Program-made: the position numbers and the translations under genes | Shown: in pieces, positions 30,473-37,695 of the stretch | How the letters are laid out: each line of letters starts with the position of its first letter | Position numbering within the stretch: position 1 is the stretch's first letter | Notes under the pieces: model-generated | Seen by the model: the letters and a program-made list of their open reading frames with translations, nothing else | Databases searched by the model: none | Told to the model about the DNA's origin: nothing | Source: an uncultured Lachnospiraceae bacterium | GTDB lineage: Bacteria > Bacillota > Clostridia > Lachnospirales > Lachnospiraceae | Direction of reading: 5' to 3' | Length of the DNA stretch: 37,695 bases | NCBI GenBank assembly: GCA_946405185.1 | Contig: CAMJGH010000019.1 | Span: forward strand, 1-37,695

Positions 30473-32256
30473 CACCGGCCTCCCATCTGCGACAGCTTCT
30501 TTTTCAGGCTGTCCAACTTCTTGCGCTCGGACAGGATCTTTGCGAAATCCGCCTGCGGATCCGCATCCAGCGCGGCCACGCTCTGCTGCTTGACGGACAG
30601 CACCGCCTCGTAGAAGGCCTGGTCACGCTGCCGCCCGGTCAGTTCCTGATCGTACCGGGTGTTGAAGACGCGGGAGGCCTCCTCGGCGTCATCGCTCTCC
30701 AAAAACGGGTTCATCAGCGAGGCCGGCTCCACATGGCCGGTGCGCGCCGCCTCAAAGACGGCTCTCGCCATGGCCTGGTACAGCTCGCCGGAAAAGTCCT
30801 CCGGCGTCAGGTACTCTTCGGCCGCCGGCAGCCGCTCCGGATCCTCGCACAGCACCGTCAGCAGCAGCCGCTGCATGGTCTTGTCGGCTTCCTGGAGTTT
30901 CTCCCGGCGCGTGGCGCGGCGGCTGTTCCCCTCCTGAGACGGCCGTGTGGAGGGCTGTTCCGCCGCCCGGCTGGCGCCCACGGCGTTCACCAGGTTGCGC
31001 AGGTTCTCGTAGGAGACCATGATCTGGCGGGCGCAGGCCTTGGTGTAGATATCCCGCTCCTGCGGCTCCTCAAACGTGACGGCCAGGCGTCTGGCCACCT
31101 CGCGGTAGTAGGCCGTCTGTTCCTCCGGGTCCTGCAGCTGGTAATCCCGGCCCAGCACGTCGATCTCAAACAGGAAGCTGTTGATGGCGTTGTCGATCCG
31201 CTCCTGGAACGCCTCGGCGCCTTCGGCCTGGATGAACTCATCCGGATCCTTGTGCGGCCGGAGGTTCAGCACGCGCACCGAGAGCCCCGCGGAGCGCAGC
31301 ATCGGGATGGCGCGCCGGGCGGCGTTGACGCCGGCACCGTCGCTGTCGTAGGTGAGGATCACGTTCCTGACGTAGCGGCGGATCAGGTTGCCGTGCTGCT
31401 CCGTAAAGGCCGTGCCCAGGGAGGCCACCGCGTTGGTGAAGCCGGCCTGGTGCATGGAGATGACGTCCATGTAGCCCTCACAGATCAGAAACTCCGCCCG
31501 CCGGGAGCGCTTGGCGGCGTGCAGCCCGTAGAGGTTGCGGCTCTTGTCGAAGATGGGCGTCTCCGGGGAGTTCAGGTATTTGGGCTCCCCGTCGCCCATC
31601 ACGCGCCCGCCGAAGCCGATCACGTGGTTGTTGGCGTCCATGATGGGGAACATCACGCGGTTCCAGAAATAGTCCCGCACGCCTCTGTCCGAAAAGCGCA
31701 CCAGGCCGGAATCCTTTAACAGCCCGTCCTCGTAGCCGCGGGATTTCAGGTACCGGTACAGTCTGTCCTGCGAAGCCGGCGCATACCCCAGCCCGAACGA
31801 GGTGATGGTGTCTTTCGTCAGGCCGCGGCGCGTCAGATACTCCAGGCCTCTGGCGCCTTCCGGTGTGAACAGCAGGCGGTGGAAAAACACCGCCGCATCC
31901 TTCTGCACGTCCAGCAGGCGCGTTTTCCGGTCCCGCACACGGCGCTCCTCGTCCGTCTCGCGGGCTTCGGGCAGCGCGATGTGCGCGCGCTCCGCGAGCG
32001 TCTGCACCGCCTCCTGGAACGTCTGGTTCTCATACTGCATGACGAACGAGATCACGTTGCCGCCGGCATGGCAGCCGAAGCAGTAGTACATGCCTTTGGA
32101 CGGGCTCACCGAAAACGAAGCCGTTTTTTCCCCATGGAACGGGCAGAGGCCGAACAGATTCGCCCCCTTGCGCTCCAGATGGATGTAGCTGCCGATCACG
32201 TCCGCGATCGGGTTGGCCTCCCGGACTTGTTCGATGATCTCGTCGGAATAGCGCAT
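30472..32256 (-). CDS. dnaG: DNA primase
   Basis: The 594-residue protein is DnaG, which makes RNA primers at the replication fork. The zinc ligands are Cys38, His41, Cys59 and Cys62. The RNA polymerase domain includes YLTRRGLTKDTITSFGLGYAP. The Toprim segment has ICEGYMDVIS and LTYDSDGAG. The C-terminal region from about 440 is the helicase-binding domain, poorly conserved as usual. A GGAGGC site precedes the ATG. In many Bacillota the sigma factor gene rpoD follows; here trmK follows with overlapping codons. Confidence 0.96.
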   Translation of the reverse strand: MRYSDEIIEQVREANPIADVIGSYIHLERKGANLFGLCPFHGEKTASFSVSPSKGMYYCFGCHAGGNVISFVMQYENQTFQEAVQTLAERAHIALPEARETDEERRVRDRKTRLLDVQKDAAVFFHRLLFTPEGARGLEYLTRRGLTKDTITSFGLGYAPASQDRLYRYLKSRGYEDGLLKDSGLVRFSDRGVRDYFWNRVMFPIMDANNHVIGFGGRVMGDGEPKYLNSPETPIFDKSRNLYGLHAAKRSRRAEFLICEGYMDVISMHQAGFTNAVASLGTAFTEQHGNLIRRYVRNVILTYDSDGAGVNAARRAIPMLRSAGLSVRVLNLRPHKDPDEFIQAEGAEAFQERIDNAINSFLFEIDVLGRDYQLQDPEEQTAYYREVARRLAVTFEEPQERDIYTKACARQIMVSYENLRNLVNAVGASRAAEQPSTRPSQEGNSRRATRREKLQEADKTMQRLLLTVLCEDPERLPAAEEYLTPEDFSGELYQAMARAVFEAARTGHVEPASLMNPFLESDDAEEASRVFNTRYDQELTGRQRDQAFYEAVLSVKQQSVAALDADPQADFAKILSERKKLDSLKKKLSQMGGR

Positions 32257-32271
32257 GCCGCCTCCTTATGC

Positions 32272-33495
32272 TTATGCTCTGTCTGCCGCCCTGCCGACGA
32301 TGGTCAGCAGGATCTCGGTGCACAGTTCCAGGTCTTCCTTCGTGATGTGTTCGTACGGGCCGTGGGCGGCGTTCTCGCCGGACCCCAGGTTCGGGCACGG
32401 CAGCCCCATGATGGTCAGCGTGGCGCCGTCCGTGCCGCCGCGCGCCGGCTCGGCCGCGTGCGTCAGGCCGCAGGCGTCGATGGCCGCAAAGGCATCCTCC
32501 ACGATGAACATCTTGTCCCGCAGGCCCTCGATCATGTTCGGATACTGGTCCTTCAGCGAAAGCGTGACCGTACCGGCACCGTATTTCGCGTTCAGCAGGT
32601 CCGTGATGTGGCGCAGGGTGTTCCGGCGCGCTTCCATGCTGCCGGCGTCAAAATCCCGGACGATGTAGGTCAGCGTGCAGGCGGCGGTATCGCCCTCCAT
32701 GCCGATCAGGTGGTAGAACCCCTCGCGGCCTTCGGTGTCGCGCGGCGTCTCGCCGGACGGCAGCATGCTGTTGATCTCATACCCCACCAGGAGGGCGTTG
32801 ATCATCTTGTCCTTGGCCGAACCCGGATGGATGTTGAAGCCTTTGATCAAAAACACCGCCTGCACCGCGTTGAAGTTCTCGTAGTTGATGGTCGACGGAT
32901 CCCCGCCGTCCACCGTGTAGGCGTAGTCCGCGCCGAACCCTTCGATGTCAAAGAAGGCCGGGCCGTTGCCCACCTCCTCGTCCGGGGTGAAGCCGATGCA
33001 GATCTTCCCGTGCGGGCGGCCTTCGCGGATCAGCGTCTCCGCCATGGTCAGGATCTCGGCGATGCCGGCCTTATCGTCCGCGCCCAGCAGCGTGGTGCCG
33101 TCGGTGGTGATGAGCGTCTTGCCCGCCATCCCTTTCAGGTGGGGGAACGCTGCGGGATCCAGCACCAGGCCGCTCTCGCCCAGCGCCACCGCGCCGCCAT
33201 CGTAATTCTCAATGACCTGCGCCTTCACGTTCTCGCCGGAGATCTCCGTGGCCGTGTCCATGTGGGCGATGAAGCCGATGGCCGGGACGCTCTCACAGCC
33301 GGGCGTGGCCGGCAGTTCGGCGTACACGTAGCAGTGGTCCGACAGTCTTACGTTGGCCAGGCCCATGGCCTCACACTCTTCCTTCAGGTGTTTTGCCAGA
33401 CCCCACTGGCGCTCGGTGGAGGGCACCGCCTCCACATCCGCCTCGGACTGCGTGGACCAGGTGATGTAATCCAGGAACCGTTCCATTACCGTCAT
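32272..33495 (-). CDS. pepT: tripeptide aminopeptidase PepT
   Basis: The 407-residue protein is peptidase T, an M20-family zinc enzyme that removes the N-terminal residue from tripeptides in the cytoplasm. Metal and active-site segments are visible: GFIAHMDTATE, GADDKAGIAEI, FTPDEEVGNG and VDGGDPSTINYENFN. The dimerisation domain lies in the middle, as in other PepT. It overlaps trmD by four bases and lies 15 bases before dnaG. The site GAGGAGGAG precedes the ATG. A peptidase between trmD and dnaG is not a standard order. Confidence 0.95.
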   Translation of the reverse strand: MTVMERFLDYITWSTQSEADVEAVPSTERQWGLAKHLKEECEAMGLANVRLSDHCYVYAELPATPGCESVPAIGFIAHMDTATEISGENVKAQVIENYDGGAVALGESGLVLDPAAFPHLKGMAGKTLITTDGTTLLGADDKAGIAEILTMAETLIREGRPHGKICIGFTPDEEVGNGPAFFDIEGFGADYAYTVDGGDPSTINYENFNAVQAVFLIKGFNIHPGSAKDKMINALLVGYEINSMLPSGETPRDTEGREGFYHLIGMEGDTAACTLTYIVRDFDAGSMEARRNTLRHITDLLNAKYGAGTVTLSLKDQYPNMIEGLRDKMFIVEDAFAAIDACGLTHAAEPARGGTDGATLTIMGLPCPNLGSGENAAHGPYEHITKEDLELCTEILLTIVGRAADRA

Positions 33496-34256
33496 GATGT
33501 CTCCTCCTCATCCGGCCACCAGCCGATCTCGCTTAAGTACAGCAGGTCCCTGCGGGTCAGTTCGCCCGCTTTCGCGGCTTCTTTCAGCAGGTCAGGCCGC
33601 TTGGCAAAAGTCCGCTCGAGTGACTGCTTCCGCCGCCACTCCTCGATCTTCGCGTGATGGCCCGACAGCAGCACCTCCGGCACCGCCCGGCCTTCGTAGA
33701 CCTCCGGGCGCGTGTACTGCGGATACTCCAGCAGGTGGTCCGTAAACGAATCAAACAGATTGGAATCCTCGTTGTGCAGCACCTCCGGCACCAGCCGGGC
33801 GATGGCGTCGATCATGGTCAGCACCGGCAGCTCGCCGCCGGTCAGCACGTAATCGCCCACCGAGTAGGTATCCGTCACGCAGATGTCCAGCGCCCGCTCA
33901 TCGATGCCCTCGTAGTGGCCGCACAGAAAGATCAGATCCTCCTCGCGGGACAGTTCCCACGCATCCTCCTGGGTGAAAGTCTTGCCCTGCGGCGAGGTGT
34001 AAATGCACCGGCACGGGTGCCCCACCTTCTCTGAAACCGCCCGGAAGCAGTCCACCACCGGCGCCGGCTGTATCAGGATGCCCGCCCCGCCGCCGTAGGG
34101 GTAATCGTCCACCTTGCCGTGCCTGTTGCCGGCAAAGTCCCGGATGTTGGTCACCGTGAAGCCAAGACACCCTCGCTTTTCGGCCCGTCCCAGGATGCTG
34201 GTGGACAGGACCGTTTCCATCATCTCCGGGAACAGCGTCATCACATGAAAATTCAT
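33492..34256 (-). CDS. trmD: tRNA (guanine37-N1)-methyltransferase TrmD
   Basis: The 254-residue protein is TrmD, a SPOUT enzyme with a knotted SAM site, which methylates G37 next to the anticodon and prevents frameshifting. YPYGGGAGILIQPAP, LCGHYEGIDERALD and YVLTGGELPVL are the family segments of the knot and substrate loop. The start matches the usual MNFHVMTLFPEM. It overlaps rimM by four bases and pepT by four bases. Confidence 0.97.
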   Translation of the reverse strand: MNFHVMTLFPEMMETVLSTSILGRAEKRGCLGFTVTNIRDFAGNRHGKVDDYPYGGGAGILIQPAPVVDCFRAVSEKVGHPCRCIYTSPQGKTFTQEDAWELSREEDLIFLCGHYEGIDERALDICVTDTYSVGDYVLTGGELPVLTMIDAIARLVPEVLHNEDSNLFDSFTDHLLEYPQYTRPEVYEGRAVPEVLLSGHHAKIEEWRRKQSLERTFAKRPDLLKEAAKAGELTRRDLLYLSEIGWWPDEEETS

Positions 34257-34771
34257 AAATCCTCCAGGCCCGGCAGAAGGTGCACCTTCATCCGGCCGTT
34301 TTCAATATCCACTTCCCGGATGCAGGCGGGAATGTTGGGGATCAGCAGGTCTTTCCTGCCCTCCCGGCTCACCACGTACACGTCGTTGGCGCCGGTCTCG
34401 ATGACATCGGTAAGCGTGCCCAAAACAGCCCCTTCCTCGTCCGTCACCTGCATGTCCATCAGATCCGCCAGGTAGTACTGGCCTTCTTCCAGCGGCAGGG
34501 CGTCCTCACGGGAGACGTACAGTTCCGCCTGGCGGAGCTTCTCCACCTCCTCGATGGACGAAAACTCTTTGAACTTGACGATGACCATGTTCTTGAAAAA
34601 GCGCGCGCGCTCCACCGTCACGAAACGCTCCGTCTTTCCCGTGACCATGCGCAGCGACAGCCCCTTGCCAAACCGGTCCGGGTCTTCCGTGGTGGGGTAG
34701 ACTTTCACTTCACCGCCCAGTCCGTGCGTGGTGGCGATCACGCCCACGCGGAACCATTCATTCTTTGCCAT
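34253..34771 (-). CDS. rimM: ribosome maturation factor RimM
   Basis: The 172-residue protein is RimM, needed for maturation of the 30S head and binding ribosomal protein S19. The N-terminal beta-barrel has GVIATTHGLGGEVKVYP, and the C-terminal PRC-barrel has DLMDMQVTDEEGAVLGTL. A GAGGAC site precedes the ATG. It is separated from khpA by a terminator and has its own candidate promoter and a leader hairpin, so it heads the rimM-trmD-pepT-dnaG-trmK-nif3 unit. Confidence 0.96.
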   Translation of the reverse strand: MAKNEWFRVGVIATTHGLGGEVKVYPTTEDPDRFGKGLSLRMVTGKTERFVTVERARFFKNMVIVKFKEFSSIEEVEKLRQAELYVSREDALPLEEGQYYLADLMDMQVTDEEGAVLGTLTDVIETGANDVYVVSREGRKDLLIPNIPACIREVDIENGRMKVHLLPGLEDL

Positions 34772-34788
34772 AACGTCCTCAGTTGCCG

Positions 34789-34807
34789 GCCGGAGGCTTC
34801 CTCCGGC
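34789..34807 (-). other. leader hairpin before rimM
   Basis: A perfect 8-base G+C-rich stem (34789-34796 and 34800-34807) with a 3-base loop lies in the rimM leader, 17 bases before the ATG. There is no T tract, so it is not a usual terminator. It could affect mRNA stability or translation. Confidence 0.55.
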
Positions 34808-34818
34808 GTGATGGGTCT

Positions 34819-34827
34819 ATCATACCA
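34819..34827 (-). promoter_or_regulatory. possible extended -10 promoter for rimM
   Basis: TGG followed by TATGAT (34827-34819 on the minus strand) is an extended -10 element. No convincing -35 box is present, and the upstream region is the T tract of the khpA terminator. Confidence 0.42.
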
Positions 34828-34871
34828 CAAAAAGAAAAGTCATCACAGACGGTTTTCGCCTGTGATGACTT
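34828..34871 (-). terminator. intrinsic terminator after khpA
   Basis: A perfect 12-base stem (34837-34848 and 34860-34871) with an 11-base loop is followed on the minus strand by TTCTTTTT. It begins two bases after the khpA stop and ends the ylxM-ffh-rpsP-khpA transcript, at least partly. Confidence 0.88.
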
Positions 34872-34873
34872 GG

Positions 34874-35101
34874 TTACCGGATCTCAACGATCACTCGCTT
34901 CTGTTCGCCCGTCGATGCGGCGCGCACCACGGTGCGGATGGCCTTGGCGATCCGCCCCTGCTTGCCGATAACTTTCCCCATGTCGTCCGGAGCCACGTGC
35001 AGCTCGATGACGATGGCGTTCTCCTGCTCGGTCTGAGTCACGACCACCTCATCCGGGGAATCCACGAGCGATCTGGCAATCAACTCAACCAGATTCTTCA
35101 T
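34874..35101 (-). CDS. khpA: KH-domain RNA-binding protein KhpA
   Basis: The 75-residue protein is a single KH domain with GKQG at 46-49 (VIGKQGRIAKAI), the nucleic-acid-binding loop. KhpA, formerly YlqC, binds RNA with KhpB in Gram-positive bacteria and affects cell division and gene expression. The ATG at 35101 is chosen because GGGAGGAG lies directly upstream and the family N-terminus (MKNLVELIARSLVD) begins there. It lies 20 bases after rpsP, the usual order. Confidence 0.95.
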   Translation of the reverse strand: MKNLVELIARSLVDSPDEVVVTQTEQENAIVIELHVAPDDMGKVIGKQGRIAKAIRTVVRAASTGEQKRVIVEIR

Positions 35102-35121
35102 GTTCTCCTCCCTGGGGTCTG

Positions 35122-35367
35122 TTACTTCACGATCCCGGCAGCGGCCAGCAGTTTCTTCACGGTATCGGTCGGCTGAGCACCGTTGGCGAGCCACTTCTTC
35201 GCGGCTTCTTCGTCAACCTTGATCACGCTCGGCTCTTTGGTGGGATCATAGTAGCCAAGTTCCTCGATAAAGCGGCCGTCACGAGGCATTCTGCCGTCGG
35301 CCACCACGATTCTGTAGAAAGGAGCCTTCTTCTTCCCCATTCTCTTCAGTCTCATCTTAACTGCCAT
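35122..35367 (-). CDS. rpsP: 30S ribosomal protein S16
   Basis: The 81-residue protein is S16, with the typical start [20 protein letters not shown] and the segment GYYDPTKEP. It binds 16S rRNA early in 30S assembly. A GGAGGAAA site precedes the ATG. It lies between ffh and khpA, as in most Bacillota. Confidence 0.98.
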   Translation of the reverse strand: MAVKMRLKRMGKKKAPFYRIVVADGRMPRDGRFIEELGYYDPTKEPSVIKVDEEAAKKWLANGAQPTDTVKKLLAAAGIVK

Positions 35368-35407
35368 TGTCTGTTTCCTCCGTAAATCCTGACAAAAATA
35401 ATATATG

Positions 35408-35429
35408 GTTAAGGGAAGACTCCCATAAC
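35408..35429 (-). other. hairpin between ffh and rpsP
   Basis: Arms at 35408-35416 and 35421-35429 pair with one mismatch around a 4-base loop, followed on the minus strand by an A/T-rich run. It is too weak to call a terminator and may modulate read-through from ffh to rpsP or mark a processing site. Confidence 0.4.
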
Positions 35430-35436
35430 GCCTGGT

Positions 35437-36804
35437 TTATAACCCGAACGGCAGGCGGAAGCGCTTCTTGCCTTTGCCGCTCATCATGCCCGACATCTGC
35501 TTCATCATCTTCTGCATCTGTTCGAACTGCTTGAGGAACCGGTTGACTTCGGCGATGTCCACGCCGGCGCCGTTGGCGATCCTCTTCTTGCGGGACGGGT
35601 TGATGAGCCCGGGGTTCTCCCGCTCTTTCTTGGTCATGGACAGCACGATGGCCTCGGTGCGGGCGATCATCCGCTCGCTCTCCTCGGCGTCCGGCATGGA
35701 ACCTTTGAGCTTGCCCATGTTCCGGCTGCCGCCCATGCCGGGCAGCGCATCCATGATGGCGCTCATGCCGCCCATCTTGCGCATCTGGCGCATCTGCTCC
35801 AGATAGTCGTTGAAGTTGAACTGCGCCTTGCGGATGCGGGCGTCCATCTCGCGGGCCGCGTCCACATCCACCTCCGCCTGGGCCTTCTCGATGAGGCTTA
35901 AGACATCGCCCATGCCGAGGATGCGGGAGGTCATGCGGTCCGGATAGAACTGCTCGAGATCCGAGAGCTTTTCGCCCATGCCCACATACAGGATGGGCTT
36001 GCCGGTCACCTGGCGGACGGAAAGCGCCGCGCCGCCGCGGGTGTCGCCGTCCATCTTGGTGAGGATCACGCCGTCGATGCCGATCTTCTCATCGAACGCC
36101 TTGGAGACGTTCACGGCGTCCTGGCCGGTCATGGCGTCCACGGTGAGGATGCGCCAGTCCACCGGCACGGCCTCGCGGATGCGGGCCAGTTCGTCCATCA
36201 TGGCCTCGTCCACCTGCAGGCGGCCGGCCGTATCCAGGATGACCACGCTCTGGCCGTTCTTTTTCGCATGCTCCAGGGAGGCTTTGGCGATATCCACCGG
36301 ATCCGCGTCCTGGCCCATGGTGAAGACTTCCACACCCTGGCGTTCGCCGTTGACCTGCAGCTGCTTGATGGCGGCGGGACGGTACACGTCACAGGCGACC
36401 AGCAGGCACTTGCGGCTCTTCTGCTTGAACTTGCCGGCCAGCTTGGCGGCCGTGGTGGTCTTGCCGGCGCCCTGAAGGCCCATCATCATGATGACGGTGA
36501 TCTCGTTCTGGGGGCGCAGCTTTAACTCGGTGGTCTCGGAGCCCATGAGGGCCGTCATCTCGTCCGAAACGATCTTGATGACCGTCTGGCCGGGCGTGAG
36601 GCTGTTCATGACATCCGCGCCGATGGCCCGCTCCTGCACCTTGGCGACGAACTGTTTGACCACGCGGAAGTTGACATCCGCTTCCAGCAGCGCCATCTTG
36701 ACTTCCCGGAGGGCCAGCTTGACATCCTCCTCCGTCAGACGGCCCTTGCCGCGGAGTTTCTTAAAGGTATTCTGCAGTTTGTCCGATAAACTCTCAAATG
36801 CCAT
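35437..36804 (-). CDS. ffh: signal recognition particle protein Ffh
   Basis: The 455-residue protein is the SRP GTPase that binds signal sequences and the SRP RNA and targets membrane proteins. The N domain covers 1-90. The G domain has GLQGAGKT at 109-116, DTAGRLQVDE and TKMDGDTRGG. The methionine-rich M domain is at the C-terminus. The AAGGAG site is unusually far, about 14 bases, from the ATG, but the N-terminus MAFESLSDKL is canonical. It follows ylxM by 25 bases. Confidence 0.97.
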   Translation of the reverse strand: MAFESLSDKLQNTFKKLRGKGRLTEEDVKLALREVKMALLEADVNFRVVKQFVAKVQERAIGADVMNSLTPGQTVIKIVSDEMTALMGSETTELKLRPQNEITVIMMMGLQGAGKTTTAAKLAGKFKQKSRKCLLVACDVYRPAAIKQLQVNGERQGVEVFTMGQDADPVDIAKASLEHAKKNGQSVVILDTAGRLQVDEAMMDELARIREAVPVDWRILTVDAMTGQDAVNVSKAFDEKIGIDGVILTKMDGDTRGGAALSVRQVTGKPILYVGMGEKLSDLEQFYPDRMTSRILGMGDVLSLIEKAQAEVDVDAAREMDARIRKAQFNFNDYLEQMRQMRKMGGMSAIMDALPGMGGSRNMGKLKGSMPDAEESERMIARTEAIVLSMTKKERENPGLINPSRKKRIANGAGVDIAEVNRFLKQFEQMQKMMKQMSGMMSGKGKKRFRLPFGL

Positions 36805-36829
36805 GAGTCCGTCTGCATCTCCTTCTTGG

Positions 36830-37165
36830 TCACAACAGGTCTTTCAGTGCCTCGGCGGCCTTCCCGATGGCCCGGGCCTCCGGTGAGTCCGGCAGGGCGC
36901 TGGCCAGACCGATGATGCGGTCCGCCTCCGCGCTGGCCTTGGTGAAGCGCTCCACGAGGTGGAGCCTGGCTTCATAGTCCGACAGGATGGCGTCACACCG
37001 TTTCAGGAGATCCGAGACCCCCTGGCGGCTGATGCCGCATTCTTCGGCGATCTCGGAGACCGACAGATCCTGGTCAGCGGCCATCTCGTAGATGCGGCGC
37101 TGGTGATCCGTCAGCAGTTCCCCGTAAAAATCATACAGATATGTGCGTTCGACAATGCGTTCCAT
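36830..37165 (-). CDS. ylxM: YlxM/p13 family DNA-binding protein
   Basis: The 111-residue protein belongs to the YlxM/p13 family, whose helix-turn-helix resembles sigma-70 region 4. The motif is at about 33-57 (LSVSEIAEECGISRQGVSDLLKRCD). It is nearly always encoded before ffh and may influence SRP function or expression. A GGTGAG site precedes the ATG. The strong promoter upstream serves this gene and the following ffh-rpsP-khpA. Confidence 0.93.
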   Translation of the reverse strand: MERIVERTYLYDFYGELLTDHQRRIYEMAADQDLSVSEIAEECGISRQGVSDLLKRCDAILSDYEARLHLVERFTKASAEADRIIGLASALPDSPEARAIGKAAEALKDLL

Positions 37166-37182
37166 CTCAACTCACCCGGGGT

Positions 37183-37211
37183 ACTCTATCAGATACGGAA
37201 TGGATTGTCAA
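37183..37211 (-). promoter_or_regulatory. promoter for ylxM-ffh-rpsP-khpA
   Basis: A perfect TTGACA at 37211-37206 and TAGAGT at 37188-37183 are 17 bases apart on the minus strand. Transcription would start near 37176, about 11 bases before the ylxM start, giving a very short leader. Confidence 0.7.
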
Positions 37212-37227
37212 GTATTTTTCCTTGACA
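37206..37227. promoter_or_regulatory. inverted repeat covering the ylxM -35 box
   Basis: TGTCAAG at 37206-37212 and CTTGACA at 37221-37227 are a perfect 7-base dyad with 8 bases between. One half contains the -35 box, so a dimeric protein bound here would affect the promoter. No regulator can be assigned. Confidence 0.45.
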
Positions 37228-37231
37228 GGGC

Positions 37232-37281
37232 AAAAAAGATCCTCCGGCAGGTCTGCGGAGCAGACAGGCCGAAGGGTCTCT
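37232..37281 (-). terminator. terminator of the M28 peptidase gene
   Basis: An inner perfect stem (37251-37256 and 37260-37265) continues outward through a small internal loop to pairs between 37238-37248 and 37268-37278. A run of six T follows on the minus strand. It begins a few bases after the peptidase stop and separates it from the ylxM promoter. Confidence 0.8.
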
Positions 37282-37285
37282 TTTT

Positions 37286-37695
37286 TCATCTCGTGTACGC
37301 TGCCGGCGTATTCTCGTCCGTCTTCAGCAGGATCTCGGTCAGGATCTTCGAGAACTGCCGCATGTGCGACTCGATCCGGTCCGGGAACATCTCTTCGAGG
37401 TGGTCCAGATCGTCGTGGTGCGTGTGGTTGATCTGGCCCTGCGTGTCCGCGAAGCGCGGATCCGCCGTGTTGTACTGGAAGGCCTTGTTGCCGTTGGGGT
37501 ACTGCTCCACGCCTTCCTCGTTCACCCAGGCGTTCGCCTCAAAATAGATGTACGGGATGTCCGCGTCGTTGAAGTACATCTGGTCGCTGCCGATGGTGCG
37601 GGTAGGCGCCTTGAACCACTGTTCCTCCGCCAGCGGCGGGATGGTGTTGAGTTCGATGCCGAACTGCTCCGCCAGCGCCATGGCGTAATTGTACC
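37286..37695 (-). CDS. M28 family metallopeptidase, C-terminal part
   Basis: The frame is open to the window edge, so only the last 136 or so residues are present and the start lies outside. GSDQMYFNDADIPYIYFEA matches the zinc-ligand and substrate segment of M28 aminopeptidases (SDH..F...GIP). HTHHDDLDHLEEM matches the C-terminal histidine ligand segment. The enzyme would remove N-terminal residues from peptides; location cannot be judged without the N-terminus. A terminator follows the stop, so it is the last gene of its transcript. Confidence 0.85.
   Translation of the reverse strand, partial: YNYAMALAEQFGIELNTIPPLAEEQWFKAPTRTIGSDQMYFNDADIPYIYFEANAWVNEEGVEQYPNGNKAFQYNTADPRFADTQGQINHTHHDDLDHLEEMFPDRIESHMRQFSKILTEILLKTDENTPAAYTR

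Noticed and set aside
31879-33657. A 592-codon plus-strand open frame
   Set aside because: It is antisense to dnaG and pepT and has no recognisable domain.
1-37695. CRISPR arrays, tRNA genes, insertion sequences, prophage genes
   Set aside because: No regularly spaced repeats, tRNA-like cloverleaf ends, transposase motifs or phage proteins were seen in any gap or frame.

Overview
The window is a dense, GC-rich piece of a bacterial chromosome, most likely from Bacillota, class Clostridia. The grounds are ylxM-ffh-rpsP-khpA-rimM-trmD, dnaG-trmK-nif3, a DUF1836 gene, a YerC-type TrpR homologue, a TGS-type nucleoside kinase, PyrBI, strong AGGAGG-like ribosome binding sites and sigma-A-like promoters. 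No species can be named from the sequence. No transposase, phage gene, tRNA or CRISPR array was seen.

Regions. (1) 1-5.1 kb, minus strand: pspA, pcrA, a small acidic membrane protein and rlmD. (2) 5.2-6.3 kb: convergent DUF1836 and yerC genes sharing a bidirectional terminator. (3) 6.4-11.2 kb, minus: a GH36 alpha-galactosidase, then a malate module (Ldh2-type dehydrogenase plus malic enzyme) behind a promoter with a GTATAC operator and a terminator-like leader hairpin. (4) 11.2-13.8 kb, minus: an exported barnase-like ribonuclease overlapping its barstar-like inhibitor, then a two-gene ABC transporter. (5) 13.8-17.5 kb, plus: an HTH protein and the potassium uptake pair trkA-trkH. (6) 17.6-25.1 kb, minus: an NlpC/P60 protein, an E2-like acyltransferase lacking its catalytic histidine, a duplicated DUF1538 membrane protein, a tandem PII-like protein, a PurO-type IMP cyclohydrolase, a stand-alone AICAR formyltransferase, a YfcE phosphoesterase and a DUF4867 protein. 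The last six are spaced as one operon. (7) 25.2-27.2 kb: pyrB-pyrI converging on the RNase P RNA gene rnpB, with a terminator, a promoter and a short direct repeat. (8) 27.2-37.7 kb, minus: a nucleoside kinase, then reading upstream nif3, trmK, dnaG, pepT, trmD, rimM, khpA, rpsP, ffh, ylxM and the C-terminal end of an M28 peptidase.

Most of the window is housekeeping: translation, protein targeting, replication, nucleotide synthesis and ion uptake. The parts most worth a second look are the exported barnase/barstar pair, the PII-DUF1538 pair placed in front of the last two steps of IMP synthesis, the E2-like protein with a changed active site, and several minus-strand promoters that lie between the preceding stop codon and its terminator hairpin, so that the hairpin falls in the next gene's 5' leader. 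No wholly new multi-gene system could be proven from sequence alone; the PII-DUF1538-purine operon is the best candidate.
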